Shown: one piece after another, positions 29,413 through 37,534 of the stretch
How the letters are laid out: the number at the start of each line of letters is the position of its first letter
Numbering within the stretch: position 1 is the stretch's first letter
DNA from: Desulfoferrobacter suflitae
GTDB taxonomy: Bacteria; Desulfobacterota; Syntrophobacteria; Syntrophobacterales; Syntrophobacteraceae
Length of the DNA stretch: 64,000 nt
Assembly (NCBI RefSeq): GCF_022603395.1
Contig: NZ_JAIBKA010000003.1
Location: forward strand, 186,001-250,000
Direction: 5' to 3'
Position numbers and translations under genes: made by a program
Notes under the pieces: model-generated
The model's database searches: none
What the model was told of the DNA's origin: nothing
What the model saw: the letters and a program-made list of their open reading frames with translations, nothing else

Positions 29413-29445
29413 GGGCTTGGCCAAATCGGTCGGGTCCTTTTTTTT
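29413..29445 (+). terminator. rho-independent terminator after tRNA-fMet
   Basis: GGGCTTGGCC and GGTCGGGTCC form a 10-bp stem with some G-U pairs around AAATC, followed by eight T. It ends the tRNA transcript. Confidence 0.75.
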
Positions 29446-29598
29446 ATTGCTCGCGAGGATTCAGTGGCGGCTAGATTGCGTTTTTGACCCCGTTCCCTAA
29501 GCCACTTCGAACATACCGCCCCGCCAGACGCAAAGCATAATTTCATGGGCGTCCCTCATCACATCCTGATGGGTTTCGTCACGCTTGGGCGCGACTCT
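29446..29598. other. non-coding region
   Basis: Together with 29599-29815, about 370 bp between the terminator and the convergent hybrid kinase gene. No gene or promoter is evident; the only structured part is the repeat listed separately. Confidence 0.5.
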
Positions 29599-29673
29599 AC
29601 CCATCCTACATCAAAGTGGTTACGGGCAAGTGCAGCAATCCCGTAGGATGGGTGCAGCAAAGCGCAACCCATC
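29599..29673. repeat. imperfect dispersed-repeat-like palindromic element
   Basis: ACCCATCCTAC (29599-29609) is inverted at GTAGGATGGGT (29643-29653), and the latter half forms a second hairpin GATGGGT ... ACCCATC (29647-29673) around a CAGCAAAGCGC loop. This resembles GGATGGGT / ACCCATC intergenic repeats scattered through many proteobacterial genomes. Only one copy is seen in the window. Confidence 0.6.
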
Positions 29674-29815
29674 AACAAGGCCTGCAAACAATGAAACATC
29701 TAATGCTTAACCGGTATAGCAGTCATCAACGCGAAAATATCATGCGGGGGTAAACGCGAGCGGCTCATGCCTGAAAGGAAGAGTGCCGGGGGCATCGCGC
29801 ATATGCAGAATGGGC

Positions 29816-32698
29816 TCAGCCATTGCCCTCCAGCGCCTTGCGCACCACCGTTGCCAATTGTTGCGTATCGAGTGGCTTCAGAGCATATTCAAGGGCTCCC
29901 AGTGCATGAGCGGCTTCCTCATTGATTTTCTCGCTGTAGCCGGTACACAGGATGGTTTTCATTGCGGGGCGAATCTGCAGCACCTTGCTTATCAGCTGGT
30001 CGCCCGTCAACCCGGGCATGGCCATGTCCGTTATGATCAAATCGAATTTCCCGGGCTCGGCGGCGAAAACTTCCAATGCTTTTTTGGCATCGGTCTCGAT
30101 GTGCACGGCATAGCCGAGTCTTTCCAGTATCGATTTTCCTATGGCGGCTATCGATTCTTCATCGTCCACGAAAAGGATTCGTTCGCATCCGGTGGGGACC
30201 TGCTGCGTTGTCTCTTCAAACGATTCATATTCCTTTGGCGCCGCGGGAAGGTAAATCGTAAAGGTTGTGCCCGCGCCTGCACGACTCTCCACCTGGATGC
30301 TGCCGCCGTGGCTTTCAACAATTCCATGCACCACGGCAAGACCCATTCCCGTTCCTTTGCCCATTTCCTTGGTGGTGAAATAGGGCTCAAAAATGCGGTT
30401 CACAACGTCGGCCGGGATGCCATGCCCGCTATCGCTCACCTTGAGCATCACGTATTCGCCGGGCTGCAGTCTTGCAGCGAAATCCCGGTTGTCTCCGTGC
30501 AGGGTAAAGTTTTGAAGAGCGAAGTGCAGGATTCCCCCATGTTCTTCCATGGCGTGGAGTGCGTTGGTGCCGAGATTCAATAAAACCTGATGGATTTGTG
30601 TCGGATCAGCCGCAACCGCATGGCATTGTTCAGATATATTCTGCCGGATTTCGATATTGGTCGGGATGGAGGATCGCAAAAATCTGACGGCTTCCTGCAG
30701 CAGCGAAGCCAAGTCGACGGAGCGTCGATTTTCTTCCGCTTTGCGACTGAAAGCCAGCAGTTGCCGGACAATATCCCTGGCGCGAAAGCTGGCGGATTTG
30801 ATTTCGGCCATATTCATGCTGACAGGGTTCCAGTCGGGAATATCCGCAGCGGCCAGTTCAGCATTGCCCAAAATGATGCCCAGTATGTTGTTGAATTCGT
30901 GGGCTATTCCTCCCGCCAGCGTACCTATGGCTTCCATTTTGTGTGCCTGGAGCAACTGTCTTTCCAACTTTTGCTGTGCCTCTTCGGCCCTCTTCCGGGC
31001 GGTGCTATCCTCATAAATCGCGACCAGTTCCTCACAAGGCAGCTTGCAAACGTAGTTTTCGACCCAGAGCTCCAGCTGGTCGTCCTTATAGATGCCGGCC
31101 GGATGATGTTCCGGCTTTCCCGTTTTCCATACCCGCCGGAATACCTCCAATAGCCCCAGGGCCTCAACACCAGGAAAAATCTCGCGCACGTCTTTGCCGA
31201 TAACCTGCTCTTTTTTCTTTTGGCCGTACTCCAGTCCGGCCCTGTTCAGATCCTTGAAAACAAAGCTTTGACCGTTGTCCGGGCTATCGTATATGGCAAC
31301 GCCGGAGCGCATGTTGTCAAACAGTTCCCTGAAGCGCAGTTCACTCTCTTCCAGCTGCAGCTTGGACTGTTTGTGCCCGGTGATGTCGATCACTATTGGA
31401 ATGTAATAGGATGAAGTTCCATCAGGGTTTTCGACGGCACGCACGGAAAGGCTGCCCCACACGATTTGACCGTCTTTTCGCAGATAGCGTTTCTCGATGG
31501 TATAGTGATCGATCTCTCCGGCCACCAGGCGCTTTGCCTGTTCCATATCCGCTGTTATATCGTCAGGATGGGTGATGTCGGCCCAGGTCAACTGCTCCAG
31601 TTCCTCAGCCGAATAGCCGGTAAAACGGCAAAATTCCTCATTGACCTTCTGCAGTCGAAAATCTGCACTCGCTATGGCTGCACCCACAGGAGCCTTGTCA
31701 AAGGTCACACGAAAACGCTCTTCGTTTTCTCTCAGGGCCTCTTCCATGCTTCTGCGCTCGCTGATCTCCCGCAGGAGTTTCCTATTCCAGTAAAGGGACA
31801 GGGCGAGGATAAGGACAAAAACTGCGCTGACGCCGGCAACCCAGCGAAAGATGGTCGACCAGTCCGTTCTGGTCTCAATCGGTACCTTAAACCACTTGTG
31901 GATGATGGCATCGACTTCTTCGTTGGGCGTTCCCGCAATGTCTTTATTGATGATGCCGACGAGTTCGGGCAAATCTTTGCGCACCATGTACAAATAAGAT
32001 TGGCGAGACACACCGGCGGAACCAAGGATTTTCAGGGTCGGATAGTCCTGCAGCAGATGCCCCATCATGACCATGGCGCCCATGGTGGCATCGGCTTGCC
32101 CGGACGTCACCGCAGCCAGTGCTTCCTCGAGCGTGTCCGTCGGATAGATTTCGATGTCCGGAAAATCCTTCAATAGGTGAGTGTATATTCGAATGCCCTT
32201 GACCACCGCCATTCTTTTTTTGTGCAAGGCGGAAAGACCGTAGATCGGCGGCATATCGCTGCGGCCCACCACAAAAACGTCAATGTCCATGAGCGGCAGG
32301 GTGGTCAGAACATGGCCTTCCCGTTCGGGAATCGCAAAGGCCACGGACATATCAATTTTGCCTTCCAGCACATGGTCATCCAGGTGATGGGCGGGGATGC
32401 GGACAAACTCAAATGTCACTCCGGCACGTTCGCCTATCAGCCGAAGATGATCCGGATTGATACCTTTGATGACGTCGCCTTCAGTGAAAAAGAGCGGCGC
32501 AAAGTCTCCAGGAAATCCCACTCGCACCGGACCATGTTCGGCAATCCACCGTTTTTCTTGCGTGCTCAGCCGGATTTCTCCGGCTTGCTCGGTTGCCTCC
32601 AGGGACAAAACCGCCAGCGCAATCAGCAAAACCGTCAAACACATCACCTGCAGCCACAGCAGTCGATGTGTTGGTGCGCCTGCAGCGCCTGTAGACAT
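29816..32698 (-). CDS. hybrid sensor histidine kinase with periplasmic solute-binding domain, two PAS domains and receiver
   Basis: 960 residues. After a signal/anchor helix (about 10-32) comes an SBP_bac_3-like sensor (RWIAEHGPVRVGFPGDFAPLFF to about 265), a membrane helix (about 282-303), two PAS domains (roughly 320-445 and 455-575), a kinase core with GTLAGGIAHEFNNILG (His), NLGTNALHAM, SDSGHGIPADVVNRIF and GKGTGMGLAVVHGIVE, and a C-terminal receiver with DLIITDMAMPGLTG. It probably senses an amino-acid-like ligand and phosphorylates its own receiver. No separate response regulator is adjacent. Confidence 0.92.
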   Translation of the reverse strand: MSTGAAGAPTHRLLWLQVMCLTVLLIALAVLSLEATEQAGEIRLSTQEKRWIAEHGPVRVGFPGDFAPLFFTEGDVIKGINPDHLRLIGERAGVTFEFVRIPAHHLDDHVLEGKIDMSVAFAIPEREGHVLTTLPLMDIDVFVVGRSDMPPIYGLSALHKKRMAVVKGIRIYTHLLKDFPDIEIYPTDTLEEALAAVTSGQADATMGAMVMMGHLLQDYPTLKILGSAGVSRQSYLYMVRKDLPELVGIINKDIAGTPNEEVDAIIHKWFKVPIETRTDWSTIFRWVAGVSAVFVLILALSLYWNRKLLREISERRSMEEALRENEERFRVTFDKAPVGAAIASADFRLQKVNEEFCRFTGYSAEELEQLTWADITHPDDITADMEQAKRLVAGEIDHYTIEKRYLRKDGQIVWGSLSVRAVENPDGTSSYYIPIVIDITGHKQSKLQLEESELRFRELFDNMRSGVAIYDSPDNGQSFVFKDLNRAGLEYGQKKKEQVIGKDVREIFPGVEALGLLEVFRRVWKTGKPEHHPAGIYKDDQLELWVENYVCKLPCEELVAIYEDSTARKRAEEAQQKLERQLLQAHKMEAIGTLAGGIAHEFNNILGIILGNAELAAADIPDWNPVSMNMAEIKSASFRARDIVRQLLAFSRKAEENRRSVDLASLLQEAVRFLRSSIPTNIEIRQNISEQCHAVAADPTQIHQVLLNLGTNALHAMEEHGGILHFALQNFTLHGDNRDFAARLQPGEYVMLKVSDSGHGIPADVVNRIFEPYFTTKEMGKGTGMGLAVVHGIVESHGGSIQVESRAGAGTTFTIYLPAAPKEYESFEETTQQVPTGCERILFVDDEESIAAIGKSILERLGYAVHIETDAKKALEVFAAEPGKFDLIITDMAMPGLTGDQLISKVLQIRPAMKTILCTGYSEKINEEAAHALGALEYALKPLDTQQLATVVRKALEGNG

Positions 32699-33012
32699 AG
32701 GAATTCTCCATTGTGACAGTCCCTTGAGCAGCCGGGGACCATCCTTCCCATAACAAGTACATCATCGGTCGACATGCTTAACCCGCTTGAGAAGGCTCTG
32801 AAATCAGACGGCAAATGAGCTGTTCAGCGGTTTGCACGGTTCTGTAAAATGCGCCACAGCATATGAGCTGATAGGGCGATCCCGATGATCATTTTCCGCT
32901 GGCTGTCACAAGTTGTCAACACCCGATCCACAGACTAGCCAGGCCTTCCCTAAGGCCGTACTCGAAGCCATTTTTTAGGTATTGGCTAGTGGCTATTGAG
33001 AGGAGGGTTATA
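32699..33012. other. intergenic region upstream of the hybrid kinase
   Basis: It should hold the promoter of the hybrid kinase on the minus strand, but no clear -35/-10 pair or operator stands out. No gene is supported. Confidence 0.4.
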
Positions 33013-33177
33013 GTGCTTTTCAAAATCAGAGACCTGGCGGGGTTAAAACCTTGCTTAGATGGGTTTCTTCAGGTAGTCGGGATGGAGTTGTCCAACTATA
33101 CTGTTCACGAAAATGATTTTGGCTACACCAAAACATTATCTTGCAAGCCATGGTTTGATGATCGGCAGATTGCCTGA
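33013..33177 (+). CDS. possible small ORF, 54 residues
   Basis: GTG start 6 nt after a strong GAGGAGGG ribosome-like sequence. The product MLFKIRDLAGLKPCLDGF... shows no recognised domain and no membrane segment. It runs convergent to the response regulator gene. Weakly supported: the ribosome site is the only positive sign. Confidence 0.3.
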   Translation: MLFKIRDLAGLKPCLDGFLQVVGMELSNYTVHENDFGYTKTLSCKPWFDDRQIA

Positions 33178-33202
33178 AAACCTTTAATGCAATACCGGCG
33201 GC

Positions 33203-33919
33203 TTAGTCTTCGTGATCAAAAATGTAGCCTACGGAGCGCAGGCTCTTGAAAAAAACCGGTTCCCGGGGATTCTCCTCGAAGTACTTGCGAAACCGCATCA
33301 CAAAGTTATCCACTGTCCGGGTGGGTGTATTTCCCGTGTATCCCCAACCCACCTCAAGGATTTCACGCCGTGTTAGAGGCTTACCCCGATGGGCGACAAA
33401 CAGCTTGAGGAGTTTCACTTCCTGCTCGGTCAGGTTGATCTCCCCCTCGCGGCAGGTCGCCCGGAAGCGCTCGAAATCGATCCGATTGCCGCCGAAGGCG
33501 TAGGTGCCCTCGGGCGCTGCACGCTCCCCGCCCACGTCTCTTGTCGCCCGTGCCAGGAGCCTTTCCACGCGCAGCAGAAATTCATCCAGGTTGAAGGGCT
33601 TTGGCAGGTAGTCATCGGCGCCGAGGGCAAGCCCTTCAACTCGCTGCTCCGGGTCTCCCCGGGCAGAAAGAATGAGGATGGGCGGCATCTCACCTTCCAG
33701 TCGGATGTTGCGCAGAACCTTCAGTCCATCGATTTGGGGCAGCATGATGTCGAGGACGATCAGATCCGGTTTCCATTCCTTCCAAAGCTGAAGGGCGGTG
33801 ATGCCATTAGCAGCAATTTTCGCTTCATAGCCCTTGAGTGCCAGGTTGAGCCGCAATCCTTCGGCAATGTGCCGGTCATCCTCGACCACGAGTACGCGCT
33901 TGTTCACCGGCTTCTTCAT
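33203..33919 (-). CDS. OmpR/PhoB-family response regulator
   Basis: 238 residues. Receiver domain with acidic pair VVEDDRH, phospho-acceptor Asp57 in LIVLDIMLP, and the Lys in YLPKPFNLDEF; C-terminal winged helix with FRATCREGEINLTEQEVKLLKL and REILEVGWGYTG ... VDNFVMRFRKYFEE. Overlaps the kinase gene by ATGA. Together they form a membrane-sensing pair, perhaps controlling the divergent B12-radical SAM gene. Confidence 0.93.
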   Translation of the reverse strand: MKKPVNKRVLVVEDDRHIAEGLRLNLALKGYEAKIAANGITALQLWKEWKPDLIVLDIMLPQIDGLKVLRNIRLEGEMPPILILSARGDPEQRVEGLALGADDYLPKPFNLDEFLLRVERLLARATRDVGGERAAPEGTYAFGGNRIDFERFRATCREGEINLTEQEVKLLKLFVAHRGKPLTRREILEVGWGYTGNTPTRTVDNFVMRFRKYFEENPREPVFFKSLRSVGYIFDHED

Positions 33920-34908
33920 GCGGCCACCCGCCGGGTCCAGTCGACTCCCTTGGGCGGACGCAGACGCAAGATGAAGACAGATCCATTCGACGGACCGTTG
34001 CTCTCCGCGTAAATCCGAATCTTGTGCAGCCGGGCGATCTGCTTGACGAGGTAGAGCCCGATGCCGCTTCCCCGCGTCGTCATGTCGTCGGATTTTCCCG
34101 CCCGGTAATACTTCTTGAAAATCTTGCCCAGTTCCTTGTGCTCGATCCCGATGCCATTGTCCTCGAAGCGGATATCGAGCCCTTCGGGGTGCGGCTCAAA
34201 GCGGATATTGAGGCGGGGCTGCGGCGAATCATTGTAGCGCATGGCGTTGGAGAAAAGATTCATGAGGAGGGTGTCGAAGAGTTCCACGTTAAGGTTGAAC
34301 GGGAATGGACGCGGTGCCGGATTGTCGATGGTGACGACGCCATTGGGGAACAGGGCTGCACTGTTGTCTCGGAAGCGCTCGATCAATGCCGCCAGATCGG
34401 TTTGCACGAATTCTCTGGGATAGCTCCCACTCTCGATCCTGGCCAGTTGGAGAATGCGGTTGATGTTATCGAGCAGACGATCTACGTCGTTGAGCATGAA
34501 ATCGATGTACCGGATCTGATCATCACGCGGCAGTTCGTGATGTTTGAAGGTTTCCAGGTAGAGCCGCAGAGAAGCCACGGGCGTCTTCAGTTCGTGCGTG
34601 AAGCTGTCGATAAAGTTGCGCTGCAGACGATAAAGACGCCACGTTTTCTGGTAGTAGGCAAAAATGATGAATACCCCCACGACGATGAGCCCGACCAGGA
34701 TGGAAAGGACCAGAATGACCACCCAGGTCTTGAACTCGAATAACCGCTCCTGGTCAAGTTGGTAGGTCATGACGATGCGCTGCAGCCCCGCGCTGACTTT
34801 CAGGTACCAGTAGATGTAGAGTACCAGCGACGCGGCCAGGGCTACGACGGAGAGAATAAAAACCAGGATCGGGTGGATGAACCATCTTGCGCTGCGTGTC
34901 ATGCTCAT
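33916..34908 (-). CDS. membrane sensor histidine kinase
   Basis: 330 residues from the ATG at 34908; a longer frame from 35043 reads through apparent leader sequence. Two membrane segments (FIHPILVFILSVVALAASLVL; VVILVLSILVGLIVVGVFII) flank a short periplasmic loop of about 25-30 residues. DHp domain NFIDSFTHELKTPVASLRLY (His), N box LFSNAMRYN, G boxes EDNGIGIEHKELGKIF and RGSGIGLYLVKQIA. The tiny sensor loop suggests membrane-linked signals over soluble ligand binding. Confidence 0.9.
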   Translation of the reverse strand: MSMTRSARWFIHPILVFILSVVALAASLVLYIYWYLKVSAGLQRIVMTYQLDQERLFEFKTWVVILVLSILVGLIVVGVFIIFAYYQKTWRLYRLQRNFIDSFTHELKTPVASLRLYLETFKHHELPRDDQIRYIDFMLNDVDRLLDNINRILQLARIESGSYPREFVQTDLAALIERFRDNSAALFPNGVVTIDNPAPRPFPFNLNVELFDTLLMNLFSNAMRYNDSPQPRLNIRFEPHPEGLDIRFEDNGIGIEHKELGKIFKKYYRAGKSDDMTTRGSGIGLYLVKQIARLHKIRIYAESNGPSNGSVFILRLRPPKGVDWTRRVAA

Positions 34909-35086
34909 GATTGCTACACCGGTGGAATTCGCTTTGTCAATGTCAATTGCCGTTATCCCCTGACGGGTTTGTCTCCAACATTGTAAAACTATTGTAAAAG
35001 CTTGTAATCCTTCTTTCTTTCCCGTCGGTTTAGGTGTTACCAAAGACCCGTCCCATGCATCAACCCACTCGAAAGGAGCCTATTGT

Positions 35087-36886
35087 ATGGATAGCACCGC
35101 AATCGCCCGTCATCCCAAGGGAACAGACGCCAGGATCCTCCTGAGCAGCGTCTTTGGGCCGTTTGCCCACGACGACCAGTTCGGAAGCCGGCGCCTTAAC
35201 CCCATGGAACTGTATCATAACCAGGTCACACGTTTGCAGGCTGGATTTTCCCTGCGCATGTTCCACCGTTCCTTCGGCCTGCTCATGCTGCAGGCAAATG
35301 TCGAAGCCCCGTGCACGGTCCTCGACTTTCCCACGCTCGATTCCTTCACGCGCGAGATCCGCCAGTCCCCTTACGACATCGTTGGAATTGGCGCCATCGG
35401 ACCTAATGTGGAAAAAGTCGGGACAATGTGTGCCATTATCCGCCGGGAGCGGCCGGAGGCGACAATTGTTGTTGGGGGCCACGTCGCTGCGCGCGAAGAC
35501 CTGCACCAGATCATCGACGCCGACCATATTGTCCGTGGGGACGGCATCGCCTGGTTGCGCAAATTCCTCGGCCAGGACGAAACGCAGCCGGTCCGCCATC
35601 CAGCCGTTCTCTCGGGGTTTGGGGCGCGCATTATGGGCATCAATCTGCCAAAGAGGAAAGGTCATACGGCCGCCATCCTCATTCCTTCTGTCGGGTGCCC
35701 GGTGGGTTGCAACTTCTGCTCCACGTCGGCCCTTTTTGGAGGCAAGGGAAACTTCGTCAATTTTTTCGAAACAGGCGACCAGTTCTTCTCGGTCATGTGT
35801 CAAATCGAAGAAAAGCTCGGCGTGAATTCCTTTTTCGTCCTGGACGAGAATTTTCTGCTCCACCGGCAGCGTGCCCTGCGCCTGCTCGAATTGATGCAGG
35901 CGGCGGAAAAGAGTTGGGCACTTTACGTGTTCAGCTCCGCCCGGGTCATCGCCTCGTATACGATCGAGCAGCTCCTTGGGCTGGGTATCGGCTGGGTGTG
36001 GATGGGACTCGAGGGGGAAAACAGCCGCTACCGCAAGCTCAACGGGATAAACACTCATGACCTGGTGGAGACCCTGCAGTCCAATGGGATCCGCGTCCTC
36101 GGTTCAACCATCATTGGACTGGAAGAACACACACCGGACAACATCGGTGCCGCCATCGATTATGCCGTAAGCCATGATACCGTATTTCACCAATTCATGC
36201 TCTATACCCCCAACCCGGGCACTCCGCTCCACCAGCAACACCGGCAGGCGGGGACCCTGCTGCCCGAATCCGCCATGCCTCCGGCAGACAGTCATGGGCA
36301 GTACCGCTTCAATTACCGCCATCCGCATATTCGTGATGGAATGGAGGAGCAGTTTCTGCTCGAAGCCTTCCGCCGGGATTTCGCGTGCAACGGGCCGAGC
36401 CTCTACCGCCTCATCCGGACCATGCTGGCCGGGTGGCGGGCGCATGGTCGCCATCCCGAGGGCCGCATCCGGAAACGCTACGAATGGGACGCGGCCCCCC
36501 TGCGGTCAGCCTATGCAGGGGCGGTCTGGGCCATGAAGAAATGGTATCGCGGCAACGAGCGGATGCAGAAAAAACTGGGTCAGCTGCTGGAAGAGATCTA
36601 CGACACATTCGGCTGGAAAACGCGACTGATTGCGCCTCTGTTTGGCCGCTACGCGCTGGCCTGCCTGTCTCGCGAGGAGAAGAGGCTGAAGCGGGGATGG
36701 ACCTATGAGCCTGTCGGCATCCTGGAAAAAAATGCGGCGGCGGTCGCCCTGGAGAGGGCCGAAGGCAGGATGAAACCATTCAGGGATTTTTGGGCCGGGG
36801 CCTTTGGGACTGGGCGTCAAGGATGTTTGCGACCGGATTTTCTGGTCTGTGAAGACCGCAGTCGCCCCGACGCGATGCGCTGGTGA
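35087..36886 (+). CDS. B12-binding domain radical SAM protein
   Basis: 599 residues. N-terminal cobalamin-binding-like Rossmann domain (DIVGIGAIGPNVEKVG, ATIVVGGHVA; about residues 70-190) without a clear DxHxxG motif. The radical SAM Cys motif is C204-x3-C208-x2-C211 in GCPVGCNFCS. Later blocks FVLDENFLLHRQRALRLLELM, GWVWMGLEGEN and LGSTIIGLEEHTPDNI match class-B / lipid-type B12 radical SAM enzymes; a C-terminal helical extension (about 430-599) is specific to its subgroup. Substrate unknown. GAAAGGAG upstream of the ATG. Divergent from the two-component pair. Confidence 0.85.
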   Translation: MDSTAIARHPKGTDARILLSSVFGPFAHDDQFGSRRLNPMELYHNQVTRLQAGFSLRMFHRSFGLLMLQANVEAPCTVLDFPTLDSFTREIRQSPYDIVGIGAIGPNVEKVGTMCAIIRRERPEATIVVGGHVAAREDLHQIIDADHIVRGDGIAWLRKFLGQDETQPVRHPAVLSGFGARIMGINLPKRKGHTAAILIPSVGCPVGCNFCSTSALFGGKGNFVNFFETGDQFFSVMCQIEEKLGVNSFFVLDENFLLHRQRALRLLELMQAAEKSWALYVFSSARVIASYTIEQLLGLGIGWVWMGLEGENSRYRKLNGINTHDLVETLQSNGIRVLGSTIIGLEEHTPDNIGAAIDYAVSHDTVFHQFMLYTPNPGTPLHQQHRQAGTLLPESAMPPADSHGQYRFNYRHPHIRDGMEEQFLLEAFRRDFACNGPSLYRLIRTMLAGWRAHGRHPEGRIRKRYEWDAAPLRSAYAGAVWAMKKWYRGNERMQKKLGQLLEEIYDTFGWKTRLIAPLFGRYALACLSREEKRLKRGWTYEPVGILEKNAAAVALERAEGRMKPFRDFWAGAFGTGRQGCLRPDFLVCEDRSRPDAMRW

Positions 36887-37011
36887 AATGACTATTTTTT
36901 CAACCCACCGTCGCCCCGATCTACCTGATTTTCATGACCCTGTCTTTGACCATGCGCGCATTACAACGCTCACGACCCTTGCGGGAGGATGAAATAAATA
37001 TCAATGAGATC

Positions 37012-37534
37012 ATGACGGAAACCATCAACGACCGGGAAAGTGCGGCCATCGGCGGCAGATTTCAGATGTAGTTCGAGCTTCGCCGCCGGCTGAACAGGCG
37101 CTGTGTTCAAATCATATCTCATCCCTGGTTTGGGCGCCTGTTAGTCGGCGGATTTGTTGTGTTTGGAGCAGCGGCCATGTTTACGGTGCTTGGATTCCTA
37201 TTTGGGACCCGGTCAAGTCGCTGACGATACCTGTTGCCGGGTCGGCATCGACCCTGATCGGCAACGTATTCATCTGGGCCGGCATATGGCAGTTGAGGAA
37301 GTCGCGTTTGGCCGGCTGCCGTATGTTCGAGCGATCCATCCTGGTGCATCTTTTTGTCACTCAAGTTTTCCTTTTTTATCACTCGCACAGTTCGGGGCGC
37401 TCAGCGGTTTTGCCGTGAATCTGCTGATCTACGCGGCACTGCGCTATTTCATCCGGCGCGAGCAGATGATGGGCCAAAGAGAAACGGCCCACAAAGATGA
37501 CCTTTCCTTAACCAACAATGTGGTGAACGGTTAG
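37012..37534 (+). pseudogene. decayed small membrane-protein gene (stop and frameshifts)
   Basis: Reading from ATG 37012 gives MTETINDRESAAIGGRFQM, a TAG, then FELRRRLNRR and LLVGGFVVFGAAAMFTVLGFLFG. A shift of frame continues DPVKSLTIPVAGSASTLIGNVFIWAGIW QLRKSR and FERSILVHLFVTQVFLFY; a further shift gives QFGALSGFAVNLLIYAALRYFIRREQ. Four membrane-like segments in order across three frames suggest an old four-helix protein gene inactivated by an amber codon and at least two indels. The family is not recognised. Confidence 0.6.

Noticed and set aside
34909-35086. Cobalamin riboswitch before the B12 radical SAM gene
   Set aside because: No B12-box-like sequence is seen.
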